A DNA stretch of 64,000 bases from Rotaria socialis (GCA_905331475.1 CAJNYU010000497.1:565440-629439); one strand, 5' to 3'. Counted from the first letter of the stretch, positions 38,641 to 50,511 are shown. Notes: generated by a model not told the origin, from the letters alone. Numbers and translations: made by a program.

Positions 38641-39327
38641 TATCTATGTACTATTTTGATAAAAATCGACGACTAATCACGGATAAATCGACGATTTTTT
38701 CAAAAATCGTGATTAATCTTCAAAATTACGAACATTTCGACGACATGGGTATGCATACGCTACAGCCAAAACATGACTTTCTTTTAAAAAGAATTAGGCA
38801 TTCTTATTTATTGCCACACTCATATAAGACGCTGGCAAGCCCATGATCCGTGCATACTATGACATGATGACCTCGAGGCTAAAAATGATTAAAACACGCT
38901 AAAATTGTATTACAAGGGCTTTAAATCGAACAACATTTTATTTATCCGTGAAAATCCATTCCTTGTAAAAATTTGAAAGTTTTTTTTCTAGATTCACAGC
39001 TATAAAAATGTCCATGTCGTTTGTGGAACTACTGATGATCAGTTTTCTCAAAAGTCCGTTGTATTTCGAGAATAAGAACAATTTGATAAAATAATTCATT
39101 AAGCATAATAGAATTTTAAAAATAACTTTAGAAGGAAAAAAATAGTTAAAGTAGGTATGTATTAAAAGATAGCTGTAATCTTAGAGAAGCAAAATAAAGA
39201 AGAAATATTAGGAAAAAAATGCAAAAATAGATACCACGAATATATATATTTGAGATATTAAAAGAGACAATTTAGTCACGAAAATATTATATTTTAATAC
39301 TACTGTGTTACTAATGCGTATAAGTGA

Positions 39328-39692
39328 TTAATATGGATCATCACCGAAGCCAACAATTTTTCGACGGGCAACTGAAATCAAATTAAAGTTTTAACGACTA
39401 CTTTTAAAAATCAAGAAAAGATAACTTTACATTGTCTTTTGCTACCATAACTATTGTCGTCTTCGTCGTCGTCGAACATACTGTTCTCGCGACGACGTTG
39501 CATTTCTCTTTCTAGATGTTCCAAAACTTGACCTCTAAGAGCATTTTTGGGACGCTAAAATAGATAATCTCATATAAAAATGATCGCTTCAACTGGAATT
39601 GAAATTCCTACATGTTTTTGTTCACGTGCATCGATGATAAATATCAGAGAAAATGTTAAGATCAATACGAGTATCACTATTTTTGTCTTCAT
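39328..39692 (-). CDS. Small secreted acidic peptide precursor, complete copy
   Basis: Three exons (39692..39612, 39554..39431, 39371..39328) encode 82 aa. The N-terminus MKTKIVILVLILTFSLIFII followed by DA is a classical signal peptide. The mature part is basic and Arg-rich first (LEREMQRRREN), then acidic (FDDDEDDN), then YGSKRQFARRKIVGFGDDPY at the C-terminus. KR and RR pairs could be cleaved by prohormone convertases, releasing a short C-terminal peptide (KIVGFGDDPY), so a neuropeptide or hormone precursor is possible; no known family was recognised. A second copy lies inverted at 42365-42747 with almost the same exon 2, exon 3 and even intron sequence. The start is the only ATG that gives a signal peptide. 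Confidence 0.62.
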
Positions 39693-40726
39693 TATAAATG
39701 GTATCGAATTTAAGACCTATTTTTAAAAAGAAAAAAAATATTGATGACACAATTTCATGCAGGTATCATAATTTATTGTAAATAAACTAATGCAATTTTT
39801 CGTTCTCAAATGATGCAAGAATAAATGTTAGTAATCGTGAACAAGAGAGTGATATTATTTAATAGAAAGGTTTTCGTTTCGTCAATATTGTCGCAGTGAT
39901 CAGCGGTGCATATCATATATTTATTTTCATTATTTTTGTCCACTCCTATTTTTTTTCACTTTCTTATTTCAGAAATTACCTATCTACCTTCTTACCGTCT
40001 CCTACATAAATGTATATCTTTCTGTTTGATATATAGCTGATGCAGCGCAGTTGGTCTCAGCCAAGCTAGTCACCTGTTTGTTTTTCTGTCGCAATCATGT
40101 TTTTTATGCATTTAATTTATAAAAATATCAAAAGCTACACTTTCTTCTGTATTAGATATTCGGCAAGAAAACGAAAAACAAAAATATCTGTTGTACTATC
40201 TAGCTTTTCAGAAAATTAAAATTTTTGATATATTAGTTTCTGTTTTAATTGTTTACGGCTGATTAAATGCTTAAAGTATCTCTTTTATCTTGTTTTTAAC
40301 CAAATAATAAAAAAAACTGACGAATGTGCTTAATGAGAAGACAAACAGGCAATGTTGGCACATAATTTTTGATTCGTTTTTAGAGTTAATCATTCACACA
40401 ACTATATATTCTAATACAAGAAAATAATTTTTTATTTCACATAAAAATCATGAGATTTTTTGCATGACTTCAGTCTAATCAAAAGTATAAATGTCACTCT
40501 CAATGACAACCTAATAGTCCTTCAATGGAATGGGAAGTCAAAATAATACATCGGAAGTTATATATGTATGTGTGGGCGCAAGCAAGCGAATATTAGTTTA
40601 CATAAAATACGCACGTGAGTCAATAGGCAATGTATGATCGATCAATGTATGATCCGATGTAGAATTCAATAGAATACTTAAGATTACAAAAGACGATGCA
40701 TCTATAATATTTCTCATCATAACAAA

Positions 40727-40796
40727 ATGCCAGCTGAGCCGGTGACAACATGTGACATGAATACTAATTCAGTAGTTCGACGACTACCAAATGCAT
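40727..40796 (+). other. Orphan first-exon-like piece
   Basis: ATG followed by 22 more open codons (MPAEPVTTCDMNTNSVVRRL, then PNA) up to a strong donor GTAAGTC. Composition is protein-like, but no convincing downstream exon was found before the single N at 42364. It could be the start of a gene broken by the assembly, or chance. Confidence 0.22.
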
Positions 40797-41913
40797 GTAA
40801 GTCTACGCTATGTATTTTTGATAAGAGATGTCTTAAAGAATGTGTGACCTAACACCTGATAATCTAGTTAATTTAACAAGAAGCTAAGTACGTTGACTCT
40901 GTAGACTGGCATAATAAAAGCGATGCACACATTATCATTATGCTCGTAGCTATGAAAACTATTCAGTAAAATATAACTTACGCCCCTGTTTTATGTTAAA
41001 ATTGTGATATATTTTCGAATGTGCCATTGAAATTCTACTTATTATGATCAAAGATACAAGCTATTATCCTAGAACTATTTTCTATTATGAGAACAAAAAA
41101 TATGACGATTTGACATAATTTGTACGCCTACTTGAAACACTATAAATAGTAATACTTCTTTTACAATTGCAATCGTTTAAATATATCAATGCGAAAAAAT
41201 GAAAAGCGTCAAAGAAATGACTGAGTAGAATAATTATGCGTGTTTCATTTTTACTTAATAGAAGGTGTACATAAATTTCTTTATGGTACTATTTATATTT
41301 AAATTGCAATCAATAGTAAGATATTGGCATGTTTTTACCTTTTTAGAACTACGAAGTTCATGATAAAAACAAGTAAAGAAATTTAAAAGTTTATTGAGTT
41401 GTGCCAGATTTACTATCTCTCATTGGAAAGTTTCAAGTTATTTAAATCATTTGATAATACACGATTTAATTTTATTTAAAAAATAAATGCGGAAACATCG
41501 GATTTGCATCCGATTGTTATGTGTACTTCAAAAAGCGAAAATGTACATCTATTTTTTTCCTGTAAGGCATAGATCTCATCAAGATACATCCCTTCTCACT
41601 GAATTGCAAGGAGAAAATACAGACGTGCTAAGTTAGCATGGGCCACACTGTATGCAACTCTATCCAGTGATCACTGACTCTACTCTCAGCGTGATATAAT
41701 ATCTTTAGAGATCACAAAAATTGAGTTCAGATTCGTGTTCAGCTTGGAAAACTGGATAGTAAGAGTTATTTTTGAATGGATTTGTGTTTGTATCTAGCAG
41801 GATTACGATCGTAAGCAACTTCATGAATTTATAAGAGATATATGACAGATACAGGCATCAGTATTTTCATAATAAATCATCAATAGTAATAGCTATCGAG
41901 TTCGGGTTTTTAC

Positions 41914-41979
41914 CTTTCGATAGTCTTTTTGATTAGCAACAAAACCAGGCATTTGAGGAACACCCAAGCTGCTAGTCAT
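41914..41979 (-). other. Orphan exon-like piece
   Basis: Between TTTCAG and GTAAAA lie 22 open codons, MTSSLGVPQMPGFVANQKDY plus RK, in phase 0 on the minus strand. Both splice signals are good, but no partner exon was identified. Confidence 0.22.
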
Positions 41980-42364
41980 CTGAAACATATCTAGGCAATT
42001 TGGTTTCTAGATGCAGTTTTTGTGCATTTTGAGACCTTTTCCAGTCAATGGTCCGTCAGAAAACTACGATTTTTTCCAAAACTAATATCAGATTCAGGAT
42101 CAGCGTTAAAAACTGAGTCGATTTATATATGTTGTGGATAGTTATGAAAACAAAAACGATTTTTTGAAAAATCCCTGTACTCCCCCTCAGGGATGGTCTG
42201 ATCAAAAATGACAATTTTTTCGATAAATCAGCCATTTCTTGACAGATCCTTCTCATCTTCGAACTCGACCTAGATATTGATAAGACAATTCTGTGCACAA
42301 AGTTTCAGCTCAATCAAATGTAATTGTGAAGAGTTATCACATAAACGGCCGGATACACTGATGN

Positions 42365-42747
42365 CTGATATTTATCATCGATGCACGTGAACAAAAACAT
42401 GTATGAATTTCAATTCCAGTTGAAGCGATCATTTTTATATGAGATTATCTATTTTAGCGTCCCAAAAATGCTCTTAGAGCTCAAGTTTTGGATTATCTAG
42501 AAAGAGAAATGCAACGTCGTCGCGAGAACAGTATGTTCGACGACGACGAAGACGAAGACGACGACAACTACAACTACAACGACGACGACGACAACGACGA
42601 CGACGACGACGAAGGCGACAATAGTTATGGCCGCAAAAGACAATGTAAAGTTACCTTTTCTCAATTTTTAAAAGTAGTCGTTAAAACTTTAATTTGATTT
42701 CAGTTGCTCGTCGAAAAGTTGTTGGCTTAGGTGATGAACCTTTTTAA
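42365..42747 (+). CDS. Second copy of the small secreted acidic peptide gene, 5' end missing at an assembly break
   Basis: It is the inverted paralogue or allele of 39328-39692. Exon 1 is cut: homology starts at CTGATATTTATC, one base after the N at 42364, so most of the signal peptide is absent from this sequence. Exons are 42365..42400 (partial), 42458..42644 and 42704..42747. Exon 2 has 63 extra bases, an in-frame 21-codon expansion of Asp/Asn/Tyr made by GAC/AAC triplets. The C-terminus is YGRKRQFARRKVVGLGDEPF, with conservative changes against the other copy. Introns are nearly identical, so the duplication is recent or allelic. Homology ends at about the stop codon. Confidence 0.55.
42539..42614. 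repeat. GAC/AAC triplet repeat in coding sequence
   Basis: An in-frame Asp/Asn-coding triplet expansion present only in the right-hand copy of the peptide gene; the left copy has a short version. Confidence 0.8.
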
Positions 42748-43772
42748 GAATCCTTGAAATATCGAAATCATTTGTATGAAACGAAACATTATTCAAAAAA
42801 TTTTTCTGTGCTTTACTTCGATATCCATATATTCGATTTGTTCAGTTTTCTTTATTGAATTAATGCATTCATCTTTCAATAAATATCTACTTTTATTGTC
42901 TATGTTGTCGTAAAAGTTCACATTGTATTTCGATGAATAAAGGATTATACGATATTATTTTAGATGCTTTACAATGCAAAGAATAGCTTTCAATAAAGGA
43001 ATTAATAAATTTTGAATCTCTGATTTTCATGTAATTAAAAGTATTCGTATTCTAAAATATTATATTCAATATCATATTGTAAATCTATACCAGTGTTATC
43101 TTGTAGTATTTTTCAGATAGATAACTTTCATATTTTACAATTGAAAATGCCTGCAGAGCACGTTAACATAACTTATTTTCTAAGCAATAACTTCTATATA
43201 TTCGAACAGCATATTCGGTTTCTTTTGTTATTAATCTAAATAAACAACTGACAAAATAAAGCATGAAAAAGGTACAACATCTTAATAGGAAAGCCTTGGC
43301 GAAATTCTTGTGTCTAAACTTTGTTGAGAATGTTTTAATTCGAATAGCTTATTTCTTTTATTAAAAAGATGTGGAAGTTTGTAAATTGACGATAGTTAGA
43401 AATGTCTAAAGTTGTTATTTGGAAAATTTCTGAATCAGTTAGAGAATATTTAAGTGTCTTCATGAAGACTGCATAAAATTTATAGATAAATTTGAAGCAT
43501 TTCGTGAAATATTTATCTGATAAAGAAATATTCTCAAAAGTGTCTACCAACAATAATGGACATATTTGCACATCAAAGATTTAGCGGATACGGGTGCATA
43601 ATTTTTTAAGTTCGAAAATAGTTAATAGATAGTTTTGGGTATGAGACGCGATGAAGCTAGATCTATGCTTTTAATTTCTTCATCATCTACTTTTGAGTTT
43701 CTCTAACTACTTTAAGAAAAGATAATTTTTCTTTTACGATAACAGAAATTGCGCGTTTTTATTAATCTAGTT
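42748..43772. other. Intergenic, no gene seen
   Basis: AT-rich, stop-rich DNA between the peptide gene and the tandem repeat block; nothing recognised. Confidence 0.5.
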
Positions 43773-43971
43773 AATGCGATGCGAAGCAGAAGCATTTATG
43801 TAGTTCGTCGCGGTTTTTTTTAATTTTTTAATGCGATGCGAAGCAGAAGCATTTATGTAGTCCGTCGCGAGTTTTTTAATGCGATGTGAAGCAGAAGCAT
43901 TTATGTAGTCCGTCGCGAGTTTTTAATGCGACGCGAAGCAGAAGCATTTATGTAGTTCGTCTCGAGCTTTT
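43773..43971. repeat. Four tandem copies of a 47-57 bp GC-richer unit
   Basis: Units start AATGCGATGCGAAGCAGAAG at 43773, 43830, 43878 and 43925 (with small changes such as GATGTGAAG and GACGCGAAG). Each continues CATTTATGTAGT(T/C)CGTC and ends in a T run. The unit start recurs inverted at about 44430-44445 (TGCTTCGCATCGCATT), so the block resembles the end of a dispersed or foldback element. Confidence 0.8.
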
Positions 43972-44219
43972 TTTATTTTTATTATTTTTTACTTCCTTGA
44001 CGTACGGATCAAAAGTCGACGTTTTGTGTCGCGGTGATCTCGAGAACCATAAATCGTAGAAAACTCGTTGAAACGTGAGATTGAAGTATCAAGATCGAAC
44101 CTTTTACATCTGTTTTCGAGTCTTCAATCTGCAGTTTCGTTCGTTCATAAGCGTGGTTCCAAAATGACGAAAATGAAAGAAATCTGTTGCGAGATAATTA
44201 AAGTGACGTCATGAACATA

Positions 44220-44478
44220 TGTTAGCCACTATAGTCTATTCATTTACAGCTGATTTAAGATAATGGATCATGGAGATAATGAATCGATCAATCGAAATCG
44301 ATCCTTAAGAATGTATCGCTAAGTAGGAATAGAGTTTCCTCAGTGATGAATTTCATCATGTCGACATAAAAAGTATTCAAGATTTCTCTGAACTGTAGAT
44401 TTTTCCTGGATCCAGATTCCTGCTTCGCATCGCATTTCGTATTCGAGTGAAACTTGAATACCATCTAGTTTTTTCTGT
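44220..44478. repeat. Dispersed repeat, copy A
   Basis: The last 50 bases (44429-44478) match the inverted complement of 46532-46581 at about 46 of 50 positions. The preceding part matches the complement of 46700-46858 more loosely, sharing segments such as TTAGCCA..TAGTCTATT and AGTGATGAATTTCA. A dispersed family in opposite orientation is clear; its ends are not defined. Confidence 0.6.
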
Positions 44479-46531
44479 CACTGTCAATGGATCATTTCCA
44501 TTCATTTTTTTGTAAAAACAAAACGGTCAGTAAACACAATATCAAGTCTGAAGTAAAAATCTATCAATTCCATTCTTTTCACCGAATACTTATGTTACTA
44601 TTTACTGGCCATCTCTTAGACTGATAGATCATCGAAACCATTTGTACGAATGAAACTAATGTTTAAATTGTTCATGCTTTCTTTGATTACGATATATATA
44701 ATAGAGGCTTATTACTAATATCTTTTAGATCTACTGAGCTTAACAAATTTTAGTAGAGATATTCTGAAACAAAGCGGACATTGTATATATATATATATAT
44801 ATTATAATAAAAATTTCATTGCCTGAATATAAATTTCTTTCTTATTGAAACGCTAAAATTGCTCAACTGCAAAATAACAGTTATGACTGCTTATTTATTA
44901 ACTTCTACTAATTGCTATGCGCTAGTTTGCATTGAAATTTGAATTTTTGAAGTACAGCCTCAAAGTATGATGGGAAATAGCACACTCATATTGCTCAACC
45001 AAGCAAAAACATAAAAGCATGTAAGCGTGAAACATATTTCTATGCATAAATAACTCAATTATATATAGAATATTAAACGTATAGAAAAATCGTGTATCAT
45101 TTCGACCAATTCAGCCATTGCTACATTTTCATATAATCAAAATTTCTCTAAATAGAAAGAGCTTATTTATTTTTACTTTTATGTTCTATTTTATTCTTTT
45201 ATTTCTTCTGATAAAATACTTCCATAAATTACTATGTCTGTTATTGTATAAAAATTACAAAAATTAGAAGTAAGAAAATACTATGACAGAAGGGTCATAC
45301 TTTTCACATTAAAATGCATTTAATACATTCATCTTTCATCAATAGCTCGGTTTTCTTGTTTGTTTTTATTGCAAGTTGAAAACGTCAATAATTAGGCAGT
45401 TTTTGCTGATCATTTACATAATAATGAATAGTTCACACAAACATCAGCTTTACTATGAAGCAACAAGATTGCATGCATTCTAATTGTGCTTCACTAGGTA
45501 TACCGATGGGATGGAATAGAATAGAATAGAATTGAATTGTCGAAGTCCGTGGGCTTTTAACAATTTATTCAGATTATTTTAGCAATTGAAAATTCTGATG
45601 TATTTCTGAAGAAAATAACTTCGATATTGTTGTGCGAGCGTGAGCGATATCTAAGCAATGTTGTCGACATCTTTAAATGAATAAATTATGATTAAAATAA
45701 TCAAGCAAATAGAGCTACCAGTAATAATTTGAAGATAAATCATACCGAGCTAAAACATGATATTGATACGATCCATCAGAGGTATATATATATATCTGAC
45801 TGATTTGAGCGAAACTGAATGAAATCTTCATTTTTATCAAGGTACTGCAAACCGACTATCATTTTACAATAGACCTAGAATTCTTATTTTTATGAAAAAT
45901 TATCGCAATGACATAGAAGTCTATTAGTGTCTTACTTTTAATTAAACTTGAATGGTAAAGTTTTTTCTTTTCGAGAGAATGATTTTTGCTCTTAAAAATA
46001 ATTTGTACCATGATTGTTCCAAAAAATCTCGTGAAAAGGAAACAACGTACAAAATTAAAGATATGCTGAAACAATATTTTAAGTTTTTGCACATATCAAT
46101 GATAAAGTATTTTGTATAAAATATTATCTAACACATATTATTTTACTTGATATTTTTGAGTGTGTATGCAACGAGGATGTGAACATCATCTATACTAGGG
46201 TGTGGGTGTTCTGGTCTCTCTTCACACCCACACCCTCAAGAAATGACAAAGCCAGATCTATGTACCATCTCATCATTGAAATGATTTAGACAGAATCCAT
46301 TTTTAATTACCACAAACACAATGGAATAGAAGAAGAAAAAATAACGCAATTTATAAAATATTCAAAAATTGGATGCTCATTGATAGATTACTTTTTCTCA
46401 ATAAAATTGAAATTTTATCCATACGAAAGTCAGTGTTCAAGTGTAAGATGCTTTTGAGAAATAATATTTTTTTATCTATAACTCCCAAGGAAGATAACAA
46501 AAGTAGTGATGGACACAAAAATAATGAAAAC
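44479..46531. other. Spacer between inverted repeat copies
   Basis: AT-rich and without recognisable genes. It contains a TA run (about 44784-44803), a GAATA run (about 45512-45535) and a telomere-like hairpin (46197-46236). Confidence 0.5.
46197..46236. repeat. 13-bp perfect hairpin of TGTGGG-like units
   Basis: AGGGTGTGGGTGT (46197-46209) is followed after 14 bases by its exact inverted complement (46224-46236). The arm is about two units of TGTGGG, the repeat reported for bdelloid telomeres. It may equally be a terminator-like or transposon-end hairpin. Confidence 0.6.
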
Positions 46532-46858
46532 TAGATGGTATTCGAGTTTCACTCGACTACGAAATGCGGTGCGAAGCACACGAGCCGAATTTTCGAAAGT
46601 AGCGAGAATAAGATTTAAAAATAAATGATTCACTTTAAGATTCATTACAAACGTTTATTTTTTTTTAATTTCCGTATACGAATTTTGAATAAAAATTTCG
46701 CATTCACTATTCTTAAATCGACCATTTTGAAATTCATCACTAGGAAATCTCTCTGAAAATGTAACAACCAGTTGTCTAACAATTTTTTTCATTGAACGAT
46801 TAATTATTTTAATGATTCACTATCTTAGATCAAATGCGAAGAAATAGACTATTGGCTA
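46532..46858. repeat. Dispersed repeat, copy B, truncated by the assembly gap
   Basis: Inverted relative to copy A. It opens AACTAGATGGTATTCGAGTT, includes AAATGCGGTGCGAAGCA, and runs into the N block at 46859. Confidence 0.58.
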
Positions 46859-46958
46859 NNNNNNNNNNNNNNNNNNNNNNNNNNNNNNNNNNNNNNNNNN
46901 NNNNNNNNNNNNNNNNNNNNNNNNNNNNNNNNNNNNNNNNNNNNNNNNNNNNNNNNNN
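46859..46958. other. Assembly gap (100 N)
   Basis: Exactly 100 unresolved bases, a conventional scaffold-gap length, so the real distance is unknown. It abuts a dispersed repeat. Confidence 0.99.
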
Positions 46959-49080
46959 GATTTTCCCCCGAATTCGTCAATAAAGTTTCGTAGCTATTCT
47001 CTGAAACTGAGCGATTATATTAATCTCCATCAATCGGACGAGTCCAATTCACAACGCTCATACTCTATTCATATGCAATGTTGTAGTACTTTTCCATTCA
47101 TTTATACTATATAACTGGAATTCTCATAAGTTACATTAGCTGACAGATCGAGAGCTCCAAAAATCACTAATTTGACAATCACCAGAACGTTAGTAGCAAA
47201 ATGATGATTTTCAGTCGGCTCTGCTGAGCTATAGAAAACTCGTGAAGAACTGAAATCTTTTGTGCATTTAGTATCATCTATGTTCTCACAATTGAGATAA
47301 TTTTCGATACCTAAATGTATTCTTTTATTAGATATACCAGTGCATCAAATATCGCAAAAAGACTATTTTTGAAAAAAATATGGTAGTACTGAAGAATTTC
47401 TCTCCAGCTCACTCGATTGAACTGATTTTGTTTATCACAACTACACCAAGTTGATATACATCTACGGTGAAAATTTTATGACGAAATAACTTTCCTTTCG
47501 TGTGATGTGAATGTCTTTCTTATATAGGGCCAGTCGGTAGTGCCCTTAAAAAAATGTCGATATCTCACGAACTGAGTAATATTTCTCAAAGCGATTCCAA
47601 TCAGAAGACGTAAAAATATTTTCTCTACCAGATGCATTAGTTCGAACGCACTTCATAAACTTTAATCGAGTAACTTCTGCAGAACTTCGATGAATTTACT
47701 CATTGGTAGAACATGTTAAAAGCAGCATTTTGTAATATTCATCAAATATTTCGTGTGCTTTTGAAACGCGGAATATTCTGCATCATCAGGATTGTAGAGC
47801 ATGTGAGGCTCTATCAAATGTGATGTGCCACCATCATCAGAAAACCGTCATTTTAAAGTAATTGCGAAAACAAAAATGCTGAAAATGGCACTTTTTTTGT
47901 ATCGGTGCTTTTCATTCACAGGATATTTCAGACATTTTCATGTTGACTACTGGCTCTATAATAAGCATGGTTCGATGTGCCTTTTCATGGGGAATCTGAA
48001 TGTGGTTTTGGTTTTCATTTTTGACCTTGCTTTAGTGTAAAAATCTGTAAAAAATTAGACGTAAAAGTTTTTTGAAAAAGTTTTTTTTGGTTTTTTCATG
48101 TTTCACTGGTTTTAGTATTTTGGACATATCTCCGCCAGTTTAAAACTTTTTGGCGAATTTTTTTATCAAAGTTCTTAGAATTAAAAGCTCTACAGACCCT
48201 GAAAGTTTCAGGCGAATCGGTTTCCTGTTTTGTACGCGCGGTTGATTTCTGGTGGAATTACCCATATATATATAGAAGCTTAAAATGTCAAATAACTAAG
48301 CTATAATTCGTCAATATACTCATAGATAATATTTTTTATTCTGAGATTAAAACCATTGTTTTAAATCATTTTTACTTTAGTATCTTCTTTCATAACAACT
48401 TCTGTTTATTTGGTTTTTGGTTTTAAGAAAAAAACTCATTCCTAATTTGTCTTCAATATCATACAGAGTAATTTGTCGATATGCTATCACAATATAGTTA
48501 TGGCTTGTTAATAGTTATTAAATAGCGAAGATAATGATGTTTCTCTCAGAATCAATTAAAACAATTTTTTTAAATTTTATATAACTATTACATTTTCTGA
48601 TAGACATTAAGAAAACTATTGAATTATTATCGTACTCTCCCCTCTTGTCTGTACAACTTGTTACATAGTTTTAAATTTAGGACCAATTAGCTTGTGAAGA
48701 TATCTGAATATTTTTCTATATGCTCTTCCATATTTTATCTCATCTTTTGACACATGATTGAGCATGATATTTACGAAATTCTTCATTTTTTTTTTGATGA
48801 TTGTGATCAGGCGCCCAACAGAAATGATCGGTGATTGTATAATTTTTATGACAAGAAAAAATATCGAAAATATCTATTGATGTTTCGAGTCGAATCATAG
48901 TTTTAATCATAAATAATCATTATCGTGATTTATTTGTTTTCAAACAAAAACAATACAATAAATTGAGACCTAGTTGAAATTTTGACACCGTATTGTATAA
49001 GTATTCATTTATCTGATACACCAATGACATCTATCACGTGATGAAAATAGCATGTAAATCTCATTGGAAGAACATTATTG
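46959..49080. other. Intergenic region after the gap, probable old repeat
   Basis: No gene seen. About 47530-48262 has a different, more balanced composition and lies between TATATA-type flanks, which suggests a decayed transposon, but no clear terminal repeat or protein could be identified. Confidence 0.4.
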
Positions 49081-50511
49081 ATGGGTAATTGAACACATCG
49101 AATATGCTTCTTCTCCTTGGATCAGTTCAATAATAGATTAATCATATCATTCCAGATGAAACACAACGATGTAATCCAATAAATCGTATTCAATCGTCGA
49201 GACGGTTGACAAGTTTAGCAACAACTGGCGATTCAGATACACTCTTTCCTATGGCACCTCGTTTTCATCGGATTGTGCGTAAAACACGCCGCGATGGATC
49301 CGAGGTTAGCCCATGGATTAAGTATAGTATTAAATCTAAAATAAAATAAAAATATTAATATACTTTATCTTTTCAGGTATCTTATATTTGGTTTTAATAT
49401 TCTGTTTTGGGTAAATATAGTATAAGAATCTTGATTGTGCTTGTTTATTTATTCGTTTTCTATTGAAAGATTCTTGGCTTGATGATTACTGTCATCGGTA
49501 TATATGCTTGGATTGAGAAAGATGCATTTGATAATTTTGGTCGTTTAACAACGGGTGGAACATTATTATTTGATCCAGCATTATTCTTTGTACTTGTTGG
49601 AGTTTTCATGTGCTTCATTGGATTTGCTGGTTGTGTTGGATCACTAAGAGAAAATACTTGTCTACTCCTTTTTGTATGTAAAGAATTTTGTACTTACGAA
49701 AAAAAGAAGAATTTATTTTTCTTCTGAATTTTTTTTGTAGTTCAGTTTCTCTTTGGCAGTTATCTTTTTTTCACAACTGGCGTTTGGTACAATGGTATTT
49801 ATTTATCGAGAAAAGGTTTTTATAGTTGTTTCTATTTTAATAATTTAAATAAATTATATGTACAGGTTAAACGTGAAGGTGAAAAACAACTAATGATTAT
49901 GATTCAAAGTTATCGTGATGATCCAGATTTAAACAATATGATTGATTGGATTCAACGTAGTTGGCTTCATTGTTGTGGTGTAAATCATTATCGAAATTGG
50001 GAAAGTAATATTTACTTTAATTGTTCATCAAAATCTGTTGGAAGCATTGAAGCATGTGGTGTACCAGCTAGTTGTTGTCGTACAGAATATTTTCATGTGA
50101 GAAATATTTTTCTCTTGAAAAACATCTATCTTATTTTATTTAATGTATTTCAGAACAATAAACATTGTGGATATGGAACATTAGAACCTTTGGCAGTAAG
50201 TTTCTCTTTTTCATCTGTTAAAGAATAAACTTTTTATTTTATAGGGAACACATATGATTTATACAGAAGGATGTCTACCGAAAGCATCACAATGGTTCGA
50301 AAGAAATATTGTATCTGTCGCTATAATTATCGTTATTTTAGCTGTATTACAAGTGAGTAAATATGTTTTTGTTTTATTTCTCTATTAATTTTTATTTTCT
50401 TTACAGATTGTTAACATTTGCTTTGCACAAAATCTTCGTAATGATATTTTAGTTCAAAAAGCTAAATGGACATGGCATACGCATCCATTGATGAATTATC
50501 ATCGATATTAG
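49081..50511 (+). CDS. TspanC8-type tetraspanin
   Basis: A four-pass membrane protein. TspanC8 members chaperone and direct the sheddase ADAM10. Exons: 49081-49084 (only ATGG, inferred), 49156-49321, 49377-49410, 49470-49673, 49741-49815, 49866-50096, 50154-50195, 50245-50352, 50407-50511; 322 aa in frame. WIKYLIFGFNILFWILGL forms TM1. GFAGCVGSLRENTCLL is the typical TM2-TM3 turn. The large extracellular loop has HCCGVN, YFNCSS, ACGVPASCC, HCGYG and EGCLP, eight cysteines in all, which defines the C8 group (TSPAN5/14/17/33 relatives; exact orthology unclear). TM4 is SVAIIIVILAVLQIVNICFA. The N-terminal cytoplasmic tail is longer than usual (about 50 residues); if the 4-base first exon is wrong, the start could be the in-frame ATG before APRFHRI. 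Confidence 0.9.

Larger units (their letters stand above)
34120..39327. other. Gene-poor intergenic region
   Basis: AT-rich, stop-rich DNA with a TA run (about 34333-34357), a short tandem duplication of an AAATCAAAATAAACT unit (about 35790-35824), one exon-like fragment (35933-36129) and a small inverted repeat (38284-38640). No complete gene was recognised. Confidence 0.5.
39693..42363. other. Spacer between the inverted peptide-gene copies, with two exon-like pieces
   Basis: Mostly AT-rich non-coding DNA. Two short splice-bounded open pieces are listed separately (40727-40796 and 41914-41979). The stretch 42000-42340 reads like a decayed repeat without diagnostic ends. Confidence 0.45.

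Noticed and set aside
47530-48262. Possible transposon between TATATA flanks, including a 71-codon frame at 47825-48040
   Set aside because: Only 3-4 bases of terminal complementarity, and flanking TATATA is common here; no protein domain recognised.
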